Position numbers and translations under genes: made by a program. From Candidatus Caccousia avistercoris (GTDB taxonomy: Bacteria > Bacillota > Clostridia > Oscillospirales > Acutalibacteraceae), in assembly GCA_018715025.1 (NCBI GenBank), contig DVMK01000036.1, forward strand, positions 1 to 33,253: 33,253 nucleotides of DNA, written 5' to 3'. Below the pieces are notes generated by a model. That model had not been told where the DNA came from. It worked only from the letters and a program-made list of their open reading frames with translations, and did not search any database. This document shows positions 7,210 through 15,796 of the stretch, in pieces; the first letter of the stretch is position 1; every line of letters starts with the position of its first letter.

Positions 7210-8403
7210 CTACCAGCTGATCTTGTCCAGAATGCCGGAAAGGTAGGCGATGGCCACGCCGTAGTTGGTCATGGGCACGCCCTGGCGCTTGGCCTGCTCC
7301 ACCCGGGCCAGCACATACTTCCGGTTGAACATGCAGGCCCCGCAGTGGATGATGAGATCATACCCGGAAAGATCCTGGGGGAAGTCGGTACCGCTTACGA
7401 TTTGCACAGAGAGCCCCTCCCCGGCCCGCTTCCGCAGCATGCGGGGGATCTTCTCCCGGCCGATGTCCTCCGTGAGGGGGGCGTGGGTGCAGGCCTCGGC
7501 AATAAGCACGCGGGAATGCTCTGTCAGGCTGCCGATGGCGGCGGCGCTTTCCGCGAAGTAGGCCAGGTCCCCCTTGTACCCGGCGAACAGCACCGAGAAG
7601 GAGGTGAGCAGGGACTGGGGCGGCTTTTTGTCGTACACCTGGCGGAAGATCTGGCTGTCGGTGATGATGAGCTTGGGCGGGGCCGCCAGCGAGGCCAGCG
7701 CCTGCTCCAGGGTGTCGCCGGTACAGCAGGAAACCAGGCATTTTTTGTCCAGAAGCTCCCGGATGGTCTGCACCTGGGGCAGGATGAGCCGCCCCTTGGG
7801 GGCCTGGATGTCCTGGGGCATGACCAGCAGCACCTGGTCGCCGGGGCCGCACAGGGCGCCGGTGATGCTGGGCTGCTCAAAGTCCTCCGGCAAAGCGCGG
7901 ATGAGGGCCTCCCGCAGGGCGGGGATCCCCTCGCCGGTGGCGGCGCTTACCAGCAGGGCCGGCGCGCCGCAGGCCTCCCCGGCCCGGCGGGCCAGGGCCA
8001 GGGCTTCTTCCCTGCCCTCGTCCGCCTTGTTCACCACGGGGATGACGGGGGTTTTCTGCTCCCGGAAGCGGGCCAGCCAGGCCAGCTCCTCCTCCAGGCC
8101 GCCGCCGGAAAACACCAGCAGGGCCACGTCCGTTTTCCGGGCGGCTTCCTCTGTTTTTTCCACCCGCAGGCGGCCCAGCTCGCCCACGTCGTCAAACCCT
8201 GCCGTGTCAATGAACACACAGGGGCCTATGCCGTGAATTTCCATGGCCTTGTACACCGGGTCGGCGGTGGTGCCGGCCACCTGAGAGACCAGGGCCGCCT
8301 GCTGCCCGGTGAGGGCGTTTACCAGCGAGGATTTCCCGCTGTTCCGCTTGCCGAAAATGCCGATGTGCAGCCGGTTGGCCCGGGGGGTGTCTGTCAGGCT
8401 CAT
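7210..8403 (-). CDS. hydF: [FeFe]-hydrogenase H-cluster maturation GTPase HydF
   Basis: HydF is the scaffold GTPase on which the 2Fe subcluster of [FeFe] hydrogenase is assembled before delivery to HydA. The 397-residue protein has a Ras-like GTPase domain with GKRNSGKSS (18-26), DTAG (66-69) and NKAD (125-128). A dimerisation domain follows, then a C-terminal [4Fe-4S]-binding domain with CTH (305-307) and HCGAC (C354, C357), the family CxH...CxxC pattern. The ATG at 8403 has AAGGAGG seven bases upstream. It is the last gene of hydE-hydG-hydF, 19 bases after hydG. All diagnostic residues are present and the length is normal. Confidence 0.97.
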   Translation of the reverse strand: MSLTDTPRANRLHIGIFGKRNSGKSSLVNALTGQQAALVSQVAGTTADPVYKAMEIHGIGPCVFIDTAGFDDVGELGRLRVEKTEEAARKTDVALLVFSGGGLEEELAWLARFREQKTPVIPVVNKADEGREEALALARRAGEACGAPALLVSAATGEGIPALREALIRALPEDFEQPSITGALCGPGDQVLLVMPQDIQAPKGRLILPQVQTIRELLDKKCLVSCCTGDTLEQALASLAAPPKLIITDSQIFRQVYDKKPPQSLLTSFSVLFAGYKGDLAYFAESAAAIGSLTEHSRVLIAEACTHAPLTEDIGREKIPRMLRKRAGEGLSVQIVSGTDFPQDLSGYDLIIHCGACMFNRKYVLARVEQAKRQGVPMTNYGVAIAYLSGILDKISW

Positions 8404-8422
8404 AAGCGTCCTCCTTCCCCGG

Positions 8423-9844
8423 TCAGAACCGGAAGTCCCGGCGCCCGCCGTGGATGTCGCTGATGTGCTCCTCCGCGATGCGGCGCACCTTCTCGTTGGG
8501 AATCTTTTTCAGTTCCTCCCGGATCACCTGCTCCCCAATCTCCCTGGTGGCGGGGGAGGCGTAGTCCTCCAAATACTCCTTCAGCGTCATCAGCGCGTTG
8601 GGCTGGCAGCAGTTTACAATCTGCCCGGATTTCAGCAGGGACATGAACCGGTCGCCGGTGCGGCCCTCCCGGTAGCAGGCGGTGCAGAAGCTGGGAATGT
8701 AGCCCAGCCGCAGCAGCCAGTCCACCACCTGGTCCAGGGTGCGGTTGTCGCTCACGTCAAACTGGCAGGAGTTCTCGTCCTCCGGCTCCGGTTCCTCATA
8801 GCCGCCCACGCTGGTGCGGGAACCGCCGCCAATTTGGGAAACGCCCAGCTGAAGCACCCGCTCCCGGCTCTTTTTCGACTCCCGGGCCGAGATGATCATG
8901 CCGGTGTAGGGCACGGCCAGCCGGATGAGCGCCACAATCTTGGCGAACATATCGTCCGAGATGGAGTTGGCGAAATCCTCCGGGTTGATGTCGTCCGCCG
9001 GGCGGATGCGGGGCACGCTGATGGTGTGGGGCCCCACCCCGTGTACGGCCTCCAGATGCTCCGCATGCATCAGCAGGCCCACAAAGTCGTAGCGGTACAG
9101 GTCAAGGCCGAACAGCACGCCGATGCCCACGTCGTCTATGCCGCCCTCCATGGCCCGGTCCATCGCCTCTGTGTGGTAGGCGTAGTTGTGCTTGGGGCCT
9201 GTGGGGTGCAGCTTTTCGTAATTTTCCTTATGGTACGTTTCCTGGAACAGGATGTAGGTGCCGATCTCCGCTTCCTTCAGCTTCCGGTAATTTTCCACCG
9301 TGGTGGCGGCGATGTTCACATTCACCCGGCGGATGGCCCCGTTCTTGTGCTTAATGCTGTAAATGGTGCGGATGCTTTCCAGTACGTATTCAATGGGGCA
9401 ATTCTGGGGGTCCTCGCCGGTTTCCAGGGCCAGGCGCTTGTGGCCCATGTCCTGCAGGGCGATGACCTCCCGGCGGATCTCCTCCTGGGTGAGCTTCTTC
9501 CTGGTAATGGTCTTGTTCTGGTGGTGGTAGGGGCAGTAGACGCAGCCGTTCACGCAGTAATTGGAAAGATACAGGGGCGCCACCAGCACAATCCGCCTGC
9601 CGTAAAACCGTTCCTTGATTTGGATGGCCAGCTCTTCCACCCGCCGGTTCACATCCTCCAGCTCGCAGTCCAGCAAAACGGCGGCTTCCCGGTGGGTAAG
9701 GCCCTTGCACTGGGCCGCTTTTTCCAGAATCCCCTCAATCAGGGGGCGGTTTGCCTTATTCTGTTCCGCGTAGGCCAGCGTTTCCTGGATTTCCCCGTCG
9801 TTGATGAATTCCTCTGCCTGCAGGGATTTGGGATCGTATTTCAT
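8423..9844 (-). CDS. hydG: [FeFe]-hydrogenase maturase HydG (radical SAM tyrosine lyase)
   Basis: HydG cleaves tyrosine to p-cresol and dehydroglycine and turns the latter into the CO and CN- ligands of the H-cluster, delivered as an Fe(CO)2(CN) synthon. The 473-residue protein has the radical-SAM cluster motif CVNGCVYC (C97, C101, C104). It also has the second, C-terminal cluster motif CX2CX22C (C387, C390, C413), which separates HydG from the related thiamine enzyme ThiH. The start at 9844 lies three bases after the hydE stop with only a weak upstream AAGAA/GAG element, so translation is probably coupled to hydE. Full length with all cluster ligands. Confidence 0.97.
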   Translation of the reverse strand: MKYDPKSLQAEEFINDGEIQETLAYAEQNKANRPLIEGILEKAAQCKGLTHREAAVLLDCELEDVNRRVEELAIQIKERFYGRRIVLVAPLYLSNYCVNGCVYCPYHHQNKTITRKKLTQEEIRREVIALQDMGHKRLALETGEDPQNCPIEYVLESIRTIYSIKHKNGAIRRVNVNIAATTVENYRKLKEAEIGTYILFQETYHKENYEKLHPTGPKHNYAYHTEAMDRAMEGGIDDVGIGVLFGLDLYRYDFVGLLMHAEHLEAVHGVGPHTISVPRIRPADDINPEDFANSISDDMFAKIVALIRLAVPYTGMIISARESKKSRERVLQLGVSQIGGGSRTSVGGYEEPEPEDENSCQFDVSDNRTLDQVVDWLLRLGYIPSFCTACYREGRTGDRFMSLLKSGQIVNCCQPNALMTLKEYLEDYASPATREIGEQVIREELKKIPNEKVRRIAEEHISDIHGGRRDFRF

Positions 9845-9847
9845 AGC

Positions 9848-10969
9848 TCATTCTTCTTTCTGCGCTCTCTGCGCCAGTGAATTTCCTCCCGGGCAAGGCC
9901 CGGCGGGGCGGTAGTCCCCGCGCTCCGCCGGAAGCGTGAAGCCGATGGCCGCCATGCGCCGTTCCAGGGCGGCGCGGCCCTCGGCCGCCTCCTCGTCCAT
10001 ACAGATTTTGTTGTCGTACAGGGTATACTTCCGCCGCACCCCCACCGGCGAAAGGTTGGGCATGACCACATTGGCCCCGCTGAGCACCCCCTGCTCCCGG
10101 CCGTTTTCCAGCAGGGTGCCCAGGGCGGTGGTGGCCGGGATGAGGGCGTCCGGCAGCATGAGCCGCAGCAGGGCCACAAGGAAGAGCGTCTGCTCTGCCG
10201 AGCCCGCGGGCTCCGCCCCCAGAGGCGTGTCCCTGTGGGGTACGAAGGGGCCGATGCCCACCATGGCCGGGGAAAGCTCCCGAATGAAGCAAAGGTCCTG
10301 GGCCAGACAGTCTGCCGTCTGGCCCGGCGAGCCCACCATGAAGCCGGTGCCCACCTGGTAGCCGATCTCTTTCAGGTCCCACAGGCAGCGCTTCCGGTTT
10401 TCCAGGCTCAGCTCCGGCGGGTGCAGGCGGCGGTAATGGGCCGGGTCTGCCGTTTCGTGCCGCAGCAGGTACCGGTCGGCCCCCGCGTCAAACAGCGCCT
10501 GGTACGAGGCCCGGCTCCGTTCCCCCACCGAAAGGGTCACGGCGCAGCCGGGCCAGCGGGCTTTGATTTCCCCCACCAGGGCGCAGAGCCTTTCGTCGGT
10601 GAAGTACGGGTCCTCGCCCCCCTGCAGCACAAAGGTGCGGAACCCCAGCCCGTACCCGGCCTGGCAGCAGGCCAGAATCTCCTCCTGTGTAAGGCGGTAC
10701 CGCTCCGCCCGCCGGTTGCCCCGGCGGATGCCGCAGTACAGGCAGTCGTTTTTACAGTAATTGGTAAATTCGATCAGGCCCCTGGTGTACACCCGGCTTC
10801 CAAACCGGGCCCGGGCGGCCGCCCCGGCCCGCTCCCGGGCGAAGGCCATGTCCTCTGCGGCGGCATGCTCCAGCAAAAACCGCCATTCCCTCCTGGCAAG
10901 GCGGCGGTCCCGCTCCAGCTTTTCCAGCAGGGCGCGGGGGGAGGCGCCGCCCCTTTCCCAGTGCTCCAT
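9848..10969 (-). CDS. hydE: [FeFe]-hydrogenase maturase HydE (radical SAM)
   Basis: HydE is the third H-cluster maturase, a radical-SAM enzyme that processes the organometallic HydG product on the way to the 2Fe subcluster. The 373-residue protein has the cluster motif CKNDCLYCG (C72, C76, C79) and a BioB-like barrel with LQGGEDPYF and FMVGSPGQT. The ATG at 10969 has GGAGG seven bases upstream. It is the first gene of the operon and has a clear promoter about 90 bases upstream. In many Clostridia and Thermotoga a small TM1266-type regulator or hydA lies beside these genes; neither is seen here. Confidence 0.96.
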   Translation of the reverse strand: MEHWERGGASPRALLEKLERDRRLARREWRFLLEHAAAEDMAFARERAGAAARARFGSRVYTRGLIEFTNYCKNDCLYCGIRRGNRRAERYRLTQEEILACCQAGYGLGFRTFVLQGGEDPYFTDERLCALVGEIKARWPGCAVTLSVGERSRASYQALFDAGADRYLLRHETADPAHYRRLHPPELSLENRKRCLWDLKEIGYQVGTGFMVGSPGQTADCLAQDLCFIRELSPAMVGIGPFVPHRDTPLGAEPAGSAEQTLFLVALLRLMLPDALIPATTALGTLLENGREQGVLSGANVVMPNLSPVGVRRKYTLYDNKICMDEEAAEGRAALERRMAAIGFTLPAERGDYRPAGPCPGGNSLAQRAQKEE

Positions 10970-11032
10970 TTCCTTTCCTCCGGTGCAAGGCGTCCGCAGC
11001 GCGGCCTTCGTCAGAATCCGCAGCCGTTTTCG

Positions 11033-11052
11033 CCGTAATCTGTCTATTACGG
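11033..11052. promoter_or_regulatory. Palindromic operator candidate at the hydE transcription start
   Basis: A perfect inverted repeat with arms CCGTAAT (11033-11039) and ATTACGG (11046-11052) and a 6-base centre lies just downstream of the hydE -10 box, overlapping the predicted start site. It could be a repressor site or the base of a short RNA hairpin. It does not match the Rex or FNR consensus as I know them. Confidence 0.5.
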
Positions 11053-11058
11053 TACACT

Positions 11059-11087
11059 ATTATACTACAACTTCTCAGAAAACACAA
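11059..11087 (-). promoter_or_regulatory. Promoter of the hydEGF operon
   Basis: On the minus strand, TTGTGT (11087-11082), a 17-base spacer and a consensus TATAAT (11064-11059) form a strong sigma-A promoter. The predicted start is near 11052, giving a leader of about 80 bases before hydE. Confidence 0.75.
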
Positions 11088-11116
11088 GAAACTCGACCGG
11101 CGCCGGGCCGGGCGGG

Positions 11117-11145
11117 TAGACGGAGGGCGAAACTTCTGGTATACT
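11117..11145 (+). promoter_or_regulatory. Promoter of the TtcA-like gene
   Basis: TAGACG (11117-11122), a 17-base spacer and TATACT (11140-11145) with an extended -10 TG at 11137-11138. It diverges from the hydE promoter; the two -35 boxes are 29 bases apart. Confidence 0.6.
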
Positions 11146-11176
11146 GGGGAAAAACGCCGTGGGGAGGAATGGAAGG

Positions 11177-12061
11177 ATGGAACAGGGGGAACGCTGCCTC
11201 CAGGCGGAGCGGAGCATCCAGAAAAAATACCGGAAAAGTATTTGGAATAAATTTGTGGGCGGACTGAAGGATTACGAGATGATCCAGGAGGGGGACCGGA
11301 TTGCCGTGTGCATCTCCGGCGGCAAGGATTCCATGCTGCTGGCCAAGTGCATGCAGCTGCTGCAGCGGTACAGCCCCACCCGGTTTCAGCTGACATATTT
11401 GGTGATGGACCCGGGCTACAGCCCGGAAAACAGGGCGAGGATTGAGGAGAACGCCGCCCTGCTGGGCCTGCCGGTGACGGTGGAGGAGACGAACCTGTTC
11501 CAGGCCGCCGAGGCGGCGGAAAAATCCCCCTGCTACCTGTGCGCCCGCATGCGGCGGGGCTGCCTGTACCGCCTGGCCCGGGAGCACGGCTGCAACAAGA
11601 TCGCCCTGGGCCACCACCTGGACGACGTGGTGGAAACCGTGCTGCTCAGCATGTTCTACGGTGCCGAAATGAAAACCATGATGCCCAAGCTGCACAGCAG
11701 CCACTTCCCCGGCATGGAGCTCATCCGCCCCCTGTACCTGGTGAAGGAGGCGGACATTGTGGCCTGGGCCAGGTACAACGGGCTGGAGTTCATCCGCTGC
11801 GCCTGCCGCCTGACGGCCGGCACGGCCGAGGGGGTGCTGGACTCGAAGCGGCAGGAGATGAAAGCCCTTCTGGCAGAGCTGCGGAAGCGGAACCCCAGCG
11901 TGGACTGGAACATTTTCCACAGCTTCCACAACGTAAACCTGGGCACCCTGGTGGGCTACACCACCGGCCGGGAGGATTTCCCCTTCCTGGCAGAGTACAG
12001 CCGGCCCGGTTCCCCCTACTGTTCCCTGGGGGAGGAGGCGTCTTTTTCCGGGGAAAATTGA
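11177..12061 (+). CDS. PP-loop ATPase, TtcA family (probable tRNA 2-thiolation enzyme)
   Basis: TtcA-type enzymes adenylate a tRNA cytidine and replace its oxygen with sulfur (s2C32), using an oxygen-sensitive Fe-S cluster. The 294-residue protein has the PP-loop SGGKDS (47-52), the CYLC pair (C119, C122), and C208/C210 in RCACR as candidates for the third cluster ligand. GHHLDDVVETVL (145-156) is typical of the TtcA/TilS/CTU1 superfamily. The ATG at 11177 has GGGGAGG nine bases upstream; the GTG at 11159 in the same frame has no such site. It is transcribed divergently from hydE, alone. TtcA itself is mostly proteobacterial, so the exact substrate in this clostridial subgroup is uncertain. 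TilS is unlikely because the TilS C-terminal domains are absent. Confidence 0.8.
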   Translation: MEQGERCLQAERSIQKKYRKSIWNKFVGGLKDYEMIQEGDRIAVCISGGKDSMLLAKCMQLLQRYSPTRFQLTYLVMDPGYSPENRARIEENAALLGLPVTVEETNLFQAAEAAEKSPCYLCARMRRGCLYRLAREHGCNKIALGHHLDDVVETVLLSMFYGAEMKTMMPKLHSSHFPGMELIRPLYLVKEADIVAWARYNGLEFIRCACRLTAGTAEGVLDSKRQEMKALLAELRKRNPSVDWNIFHSFHNVNLGTLVGYTTGREDFPFLAEYSRPGSPYCSLGEEASFSGEN

Positions 12062-12184
12062 CATTTTTCCCATTGTGGGGTACCCTTATGGTACCGGGGG
12101 AAGGCGCGCCCCGCTGCCCCGCCCCCTTTCCTTGAAAGAATGCCCCAGACAGATCGAACGATATTTGGCGAGGGAGGCCGTTTC

Positions 12185-13357
12185 ATGAGCAGTCAGTTTG
12201 ACGAAATTATCGACCGCAGGCACACGTTCAGTGAAAAGTACGACGATTACGAGAGCTTCGGCAAGCCCCAGGACGCCATGCCCCTCTGGGTGGCGGATAT
12301 GGACTTCCGCTCTCCCCCTTCGGTGCGGGAGGCCCTGCAGCAGCTGGTGCAGCGGGGGGTGTTCGGCTACAGCCGGGTGGATGAAACCTACTTCGCGCCG
12401 ATTCAGGACTGGTACCGCACCCGCTTCGGCTGGGAGCCCCAGTACCAGTGGCTGGTGTGCACCCCCGGGGTGGTGTACGGGTTTTCCGCCGCCCTGCAGG
12501 CCCTGACGGAGGAGGGCGACGGGGTCATGATTCAGGAGCCGGTGTACCCGCCCTTCCGGGGAGCGGTGCAGGCCAACGGCCGCCGGGTGGTGAACAGCCC
12601 CCTGCGGGAGGAAAACGGCCGGTACCAGATGGAGCCCCCGGAGGAGATGGAGCGGCGCATGGTGGAAAACCATGTGAAGGCCTTCCTGCTGTGCAGCCCC
12701 CACAACCCGGTGGGCCGGGTGTGGACCCGGGAAGAGCTGCTCACCATAGGCCGGCTGTGCCAGAAGCACGGGATCTACGTGATCTGCGATGAAATCCACG
12801 GGGATTTTGTGTTCCCGGGCCATAAGCACCATGTGTTTGCCTCCCTGGATCCCCAGTTCGCCTCCTTCACCGTCACCTGCACGGCCCCCAGCAAGACCTT
12901 TAACCTGGCGGGGCTGCAGACCTCGAACCTGTTCGTTCCCAACCCGGAAATCCGGGAAAGGCTTCGCCGTGTGCTGGGCCGCCTGCACTACGAGCAGCCC
13001 AACCTGGCCGGCCTGACGGCCTGCATGGCGGCTTACCAGGGCGGCGCGCCCTGGCTGGAGGAGCTGCTTCTCTACCTGCAGGGGAACGTGGCCTTCACCC
13101 GGGACTTCCTGCGGGAAAACCTGCCTCAACTCCGCTTCCCTGAGCCGGAGGGCACCTACCTGCTGTGGATGGACTTCCGCGCCCTGGGTATGGAGGAAAA
13201 GGAGCTGGACCACTTCCTCACCCACAAGGCCAAGCTGTGGCTGAACATGGGCGGTTCCTTCGGCGAGGCGGGCCGCGGCTTCGCCCGCATGAACATCGGC
13301 TGCCCCCGGTCTGTGCTGGAAAAGGCCCTGCGGCAGCTGAAGGACGCCATTGGGTAA
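12185..13357 (+). CDS. MalY/PatB-type PLP-dependent C-S lyase (cystathionine beta-lyase-like aminotransferase fold)
   Basis: MalY/PatB proteins are fold-type I PLP enzymes that cleave cysteine-S-conjugates and cystathionine to pyruvate, ammonia and a thiol. The 390-residue protein shows PLWVADMDF (33-41), SPHNPVG (N174), CDEIH (D202) and the Schiff-base lysine in APSKTFNLAGL (K237). A C-terminal small domain ends with an RMNIGCPRS arginine motif for carboxylate binding. The ATG at 12185 has GAGGGAGG seven bases upstream, a better fit than the ATG at 12140. It may share transcription with the TtcA-like gene, whose stop is 123 bases upstream; that gap holds a GGTACC-cttat-GGTACC hairpin (12079-12095) without a T-run. 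Cysteine desulfuration would suit a sulfur-transfer neighbour, but that link is inference. Confidence 0.88.
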   Translation: MSSQFDEIIDRRHTFSEKYDDYESFGKPQDAMPLWVADMDFRSPPSVREALQQLVQRGVFGYSRVDETYFAPIQDWYRTRFGWEPQYQWLVCTPGVVYGFSAALQALTEEGDGVMIQEPVYPPFRGAVQANGRRVVNSPLREENGRYQMEPPEEMERRMVENHVKAFLLCSPHNPVGRVWTREELLTIGRLCQKHGIYVICDEIHGDFVFPGHKHHVFASLDPQFASFTVTCTAPSKTFNLAGLQTSNLFVPNPEIRERLRRVLGRLHYEQPNLAGLTACMAAYQGGAPWLEELLLYLQGNVAFTRDFLRENLPQLRFPEPEGTYLLWMDFRALGMEEKELDHFLTHKAKLWLNMGGSFGEAGRGFARMNIGCPRSVLEKALRQLKDAIG

Positions 13358-13376
13358 ACAACGGGATTCTTTCCAT

Positions 13377-13410
13377 AAAAAACTCCCCTCCGGCCGGAGG
13401 GGAGTTTTTT
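13377..13410. terminator. Bidirectional terminator between the C-S lyase gene and nrdJ
   Basis: A perfect 12-base-arm hairpin, ACTCCCCTCCGG with CCGGAGGGGAGT (13382-13405), is flanked by A6 on the left and T6 on the right. It can end both the plus-strand lyase transcript and the minus-strand nrdJ transcript, whose stop codons lie within 30 bases on either side. Confidence 0.92.
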
Positions 13411-13433
13411 CGCTCTTTTCTATCAGGAAAGGG

Positions 13434-15776
13434 TCAGCGCACCGGACAGACGCCGTTGGCGCATTCGCTGTCGCCGATGTCCAGAAGGGATTCCTCGTGC
13501 TCGAATTTGGAGATGAGGGAGGGGTTGAAGGGCTTCATGGCCGCCTTGCGCTTCTCGTACTCCTCCCGGGAAATGGCCTCGTAGGGGAGCAGCTCGTAGA
13601 AGCTGTCGTCATAGCTGAGGAACGAGAGGGCCACCACATCGTCCCAGTTGTTCCAGACCCATTCCTCCACCTGCTCCCACTCGTTGTCGCGCACATGGAC
13701 GGTGATGGAGCAGTTGTGGTCCACATAATGCGTCATGAACAGCTTGTAATTTTCCAGCTGCTCCACGGCGGAAACGTCCGCCTTCACCCGGCCCTCGGGG
13801 GCCTTCACGGGGAATTCCACCACCTTGGTGCGGCAGGTTTCCGGGTCCTGGCCCACCTCGGGGAACACCGGGTAGCCAAGCTCCTCGCACACCTTGCACA
13901 GAGGGTCGGTGGCGGTGATGCGCACCCGGCGCACATAGTAGGGGGCGTGGGAGTAATGCACGCCGCTGGACACGGTGGGCAGCAGCGAAAGGGTGCCCTC
14001 CGGCTTTACCGTGGTCACCAGCAGGGGTTCCCTCTGGCCCAGCTGGCCGGCAATCTTTTTCGCGGCCTCGTGGGCGGTTTCCCGCAGCTTTTCCAGCAGG
14101 CGGGCCTGATCCTCCCGGGTGAGGCCCGCAGCGTTCACCATGTCCTGCCAGCCGGTGAGGGAGCAGCCCAGCAGGCGGTCCCGCTGCTGCACCCGGTTCC
14201 ACTCGTGCATTTCCAGCTCACGGCAGGTCATGCGGTAGCCGGCCCGGGCAGAAAGCCGCTGGGCTTCCAGCAGGGCCTCTTCGTCCAGCACGCCGCCGCG
14301 GACAAAGGCCATCACGTTCAGGGTGGTCAGGTTGCACATGCCGTGGCTGTCCAGCAGGATTTCCCCGCAGGGGTTGCAGCCGCGGAAGTTGGGGCGGCGC
14401 TTCAGGCCCGCCTCCTCGTTGACCCAGCCCGGCTCGCCGGAGTACCGCATCTGCTGCAGATGCCAGTGAAGCTGCTCCCGGGTGGGCTTGTGCCGGTAGA
14501 AGATGGAGTTGTTGCTCATTTGCCGGTGAGCGATGGATTTGTCAATCTCCCAGCGGCCGTTTACCTGGCGGTACAGGCTGCCCTTGGCCTTGATGCACTC
14601 CTCGTCGTCCTGGTCGATGAGCCCGATCTCCGAGGTGCGGCGCACCCCGCCGGACACCACGTTTTCCCCGATGATGTTGGCAATATCCAGAAGATCGATG
14701 GGGGCCAGCTGCACCATGCGGGATTCGCCGCGGGCCCCGGCCTTGCTGATGACCTTGTGGATCTTGTCCAGCATGGCCATCATGGACTCGTAGCCGCTGG
14801 CGGTGCCGCCGAACACCTTCAGCCGCTCCCCTCTGGGGCGGATGCTGTCATATTCCACAATCACCGTGTCGATTTTGCTGTATTCGCTGTTGGTGAGAAT
14901 TTGGAAATAATGCTCCAGCGCCTGGGCCCAGCCCTCTTTGGAGTCGCCGATGGCGATGGTGACGGTGTTGGCGGTGAAATCCAGGTTGGTGTACTCCAGC
15001 CGGTCCTTCACCGGGCGGGGGGAGTAGGCCTTGTGGAGGATCTTCATGTCCGTGCGGATTTTCGGCAGCTTTTCCGCATCCTCCTTCAGCACGCGCACCC
15101 CCACGCCGCTGCCCACCATGAGCAGGTAAAACAGGTCGTGGTAGGCGTGGAAGCTGTCAATAACCTCAAAGGCGCAATTGTAGTTGGCCATGGGGTACGC
15201 GTCCGCCACCGGGGTGTTGCCCACCCACAGGGTGCGGCCCGACAGAAACTGGCGCAGGTGGTAGACGTTGTCGTACAGCTGCTCCGCCTCCTCCCGCGAG
15301 GTGGGCGCCAGCGAGCAGTTGTACTCTACCGCCCGGCGCACCGTCTCCCACCAGAATTCCCGCCGGCCGTACTTGGGCAGGTAGCGGGAATAGGTGCGGG
15401 AATACACAAAGGAGCCCAGCTGCTCCATGGGGTTGGGGGCATGCTTGTACTTGCTGAGGAACTCACGGGAAAGCAGCCCCTCCCGCCAATCCTCCCTGCC
15501 CCGCTCCTTCTCCTTCTCAATGCGGTACAGGATGTAGGCCTTGGCGGTGCGGAAGCGCTGCTGCTCAAACAGGCACTCCTCCACAGTGTCCTGAATGGTT
15601 TCAATGCCCACCGTTTCCTGCTGGGCGGCCTGCAGCTTTTGGACGATGGCCTCTGTGGTGCGGGCTACGGCCTCGTCGTCGTGCTCCCCCGCGGCAGCGG
15701 CGGCAAGGCTGATGGCCCTGCTGATGAATTCCTTCTCAAAGGGAACCACCGCGCCGTTCCTCTTGCGTACATACAT
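13434..15776 (-). CDS. nrdJ: Adenosylcobalamin-dependent ribonucleoside-triphosphate reductase (class II)
   Basis: Class II RNR makes deoxyribonucleotides with a thiyl radical generated from coenzyme B12, working with or without oxygen. The 780-residue protein carries an N-terminal ATP-cone (about 1-90). The rest aligns by motif with the monomeric Lactobacillus leichmannii enzyme: C201 in NYNCAFE and C481 in MCNLTT (redox pair), C470 in NPCGE (thiyl radical, with N468 and E472), and the C-terminal CX4C in ECANGVC (C772, C777). The 11-residue spacing C470-C481 equals C408-C419 of the Lactobacillus enzyme. The ATG at 15776 is preceded by AAGGGGG. The ATP-cone adds about 60 residues compared with the 739-residue Lactobacillus protein and implies dATP/ATP overall control. 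It forms a single-gene transcription unit with its own promoter and terminator. Confidence 0.95.
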   Translation of the reverse strand: MYVRKRNGAVVPFEKEFISRAISLAAAAAGEHDDEAVARTTEAIVQKLQAAQQETVGIETIQDTVEECLFEQQRFRTAKAYILYRIEKEKERGREDWREGLLSREFLSKYKHAPNPMEQLGSFVYSRTYSRYLPKYGRREFWWETVRRAVEYNCSLAPTSREEAEQLYDNVYHLRQFLSGRTLWVGNTPVADAYPMANYNCAFEVIDSFHAYHDLFYLLMVGSGVGVRVLKEDAEKLPKIRTDMKILHKAYSPRPVKDRLEYTNLDFTANTVTIAIGDSKEGWAQALEHYFQILTNSEYSKIDTVIVEYDSIRPRGERLKVFGGTASGYESMMAMLDKIHKVISKAGARGESRMVQLAPIDLLDIANIIGENVVSGGVRRTSEIGLIDQDDEECIKAKGSLYRQVNGRWEIDKSIAHRQMSNNSIFYRHKPTREQLHWHLQQMRYSGEPGWVNEEAGLKRRPNFRGCNPCGEILLDSHGMCNLTTLNVMAFVRGGVLDEEALLEAQRLSARAGYRMTCRELEMHEWNRVQQRDRLLGCSLTGWQDMVNAAGLTREDQARLLEKLRETAHEAAKKIAGQLGQREPLLVTTVKPEGTLSLLPTVSSGVHYSHAPYYVRRVRITATDPLCKVCEELGYPVFPEVGQDPETCRTKVVEFPVKAPEGRVKADVSAVEQLENYKLFMTHYVDHNCSITVHVRDNEWEQVEEWVWNNWDDVVALSFLSYDDSFYELLPYEAISREEYEKRKAAMKPFNPSLISKFEHEESLLDIGDSECANGVCPVR

Positions 15777-15796
15777 TGTATTTTCCCCCTTCAGTT

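Noticed and set aside
12079-12095. GGTACC-cttat-GGTACC hairpin as terminator of the TtcA-like gene
   Set aside because: The stem is only six pairs and no T-run follows, so read-through into the C-S lyase gene is as likely.
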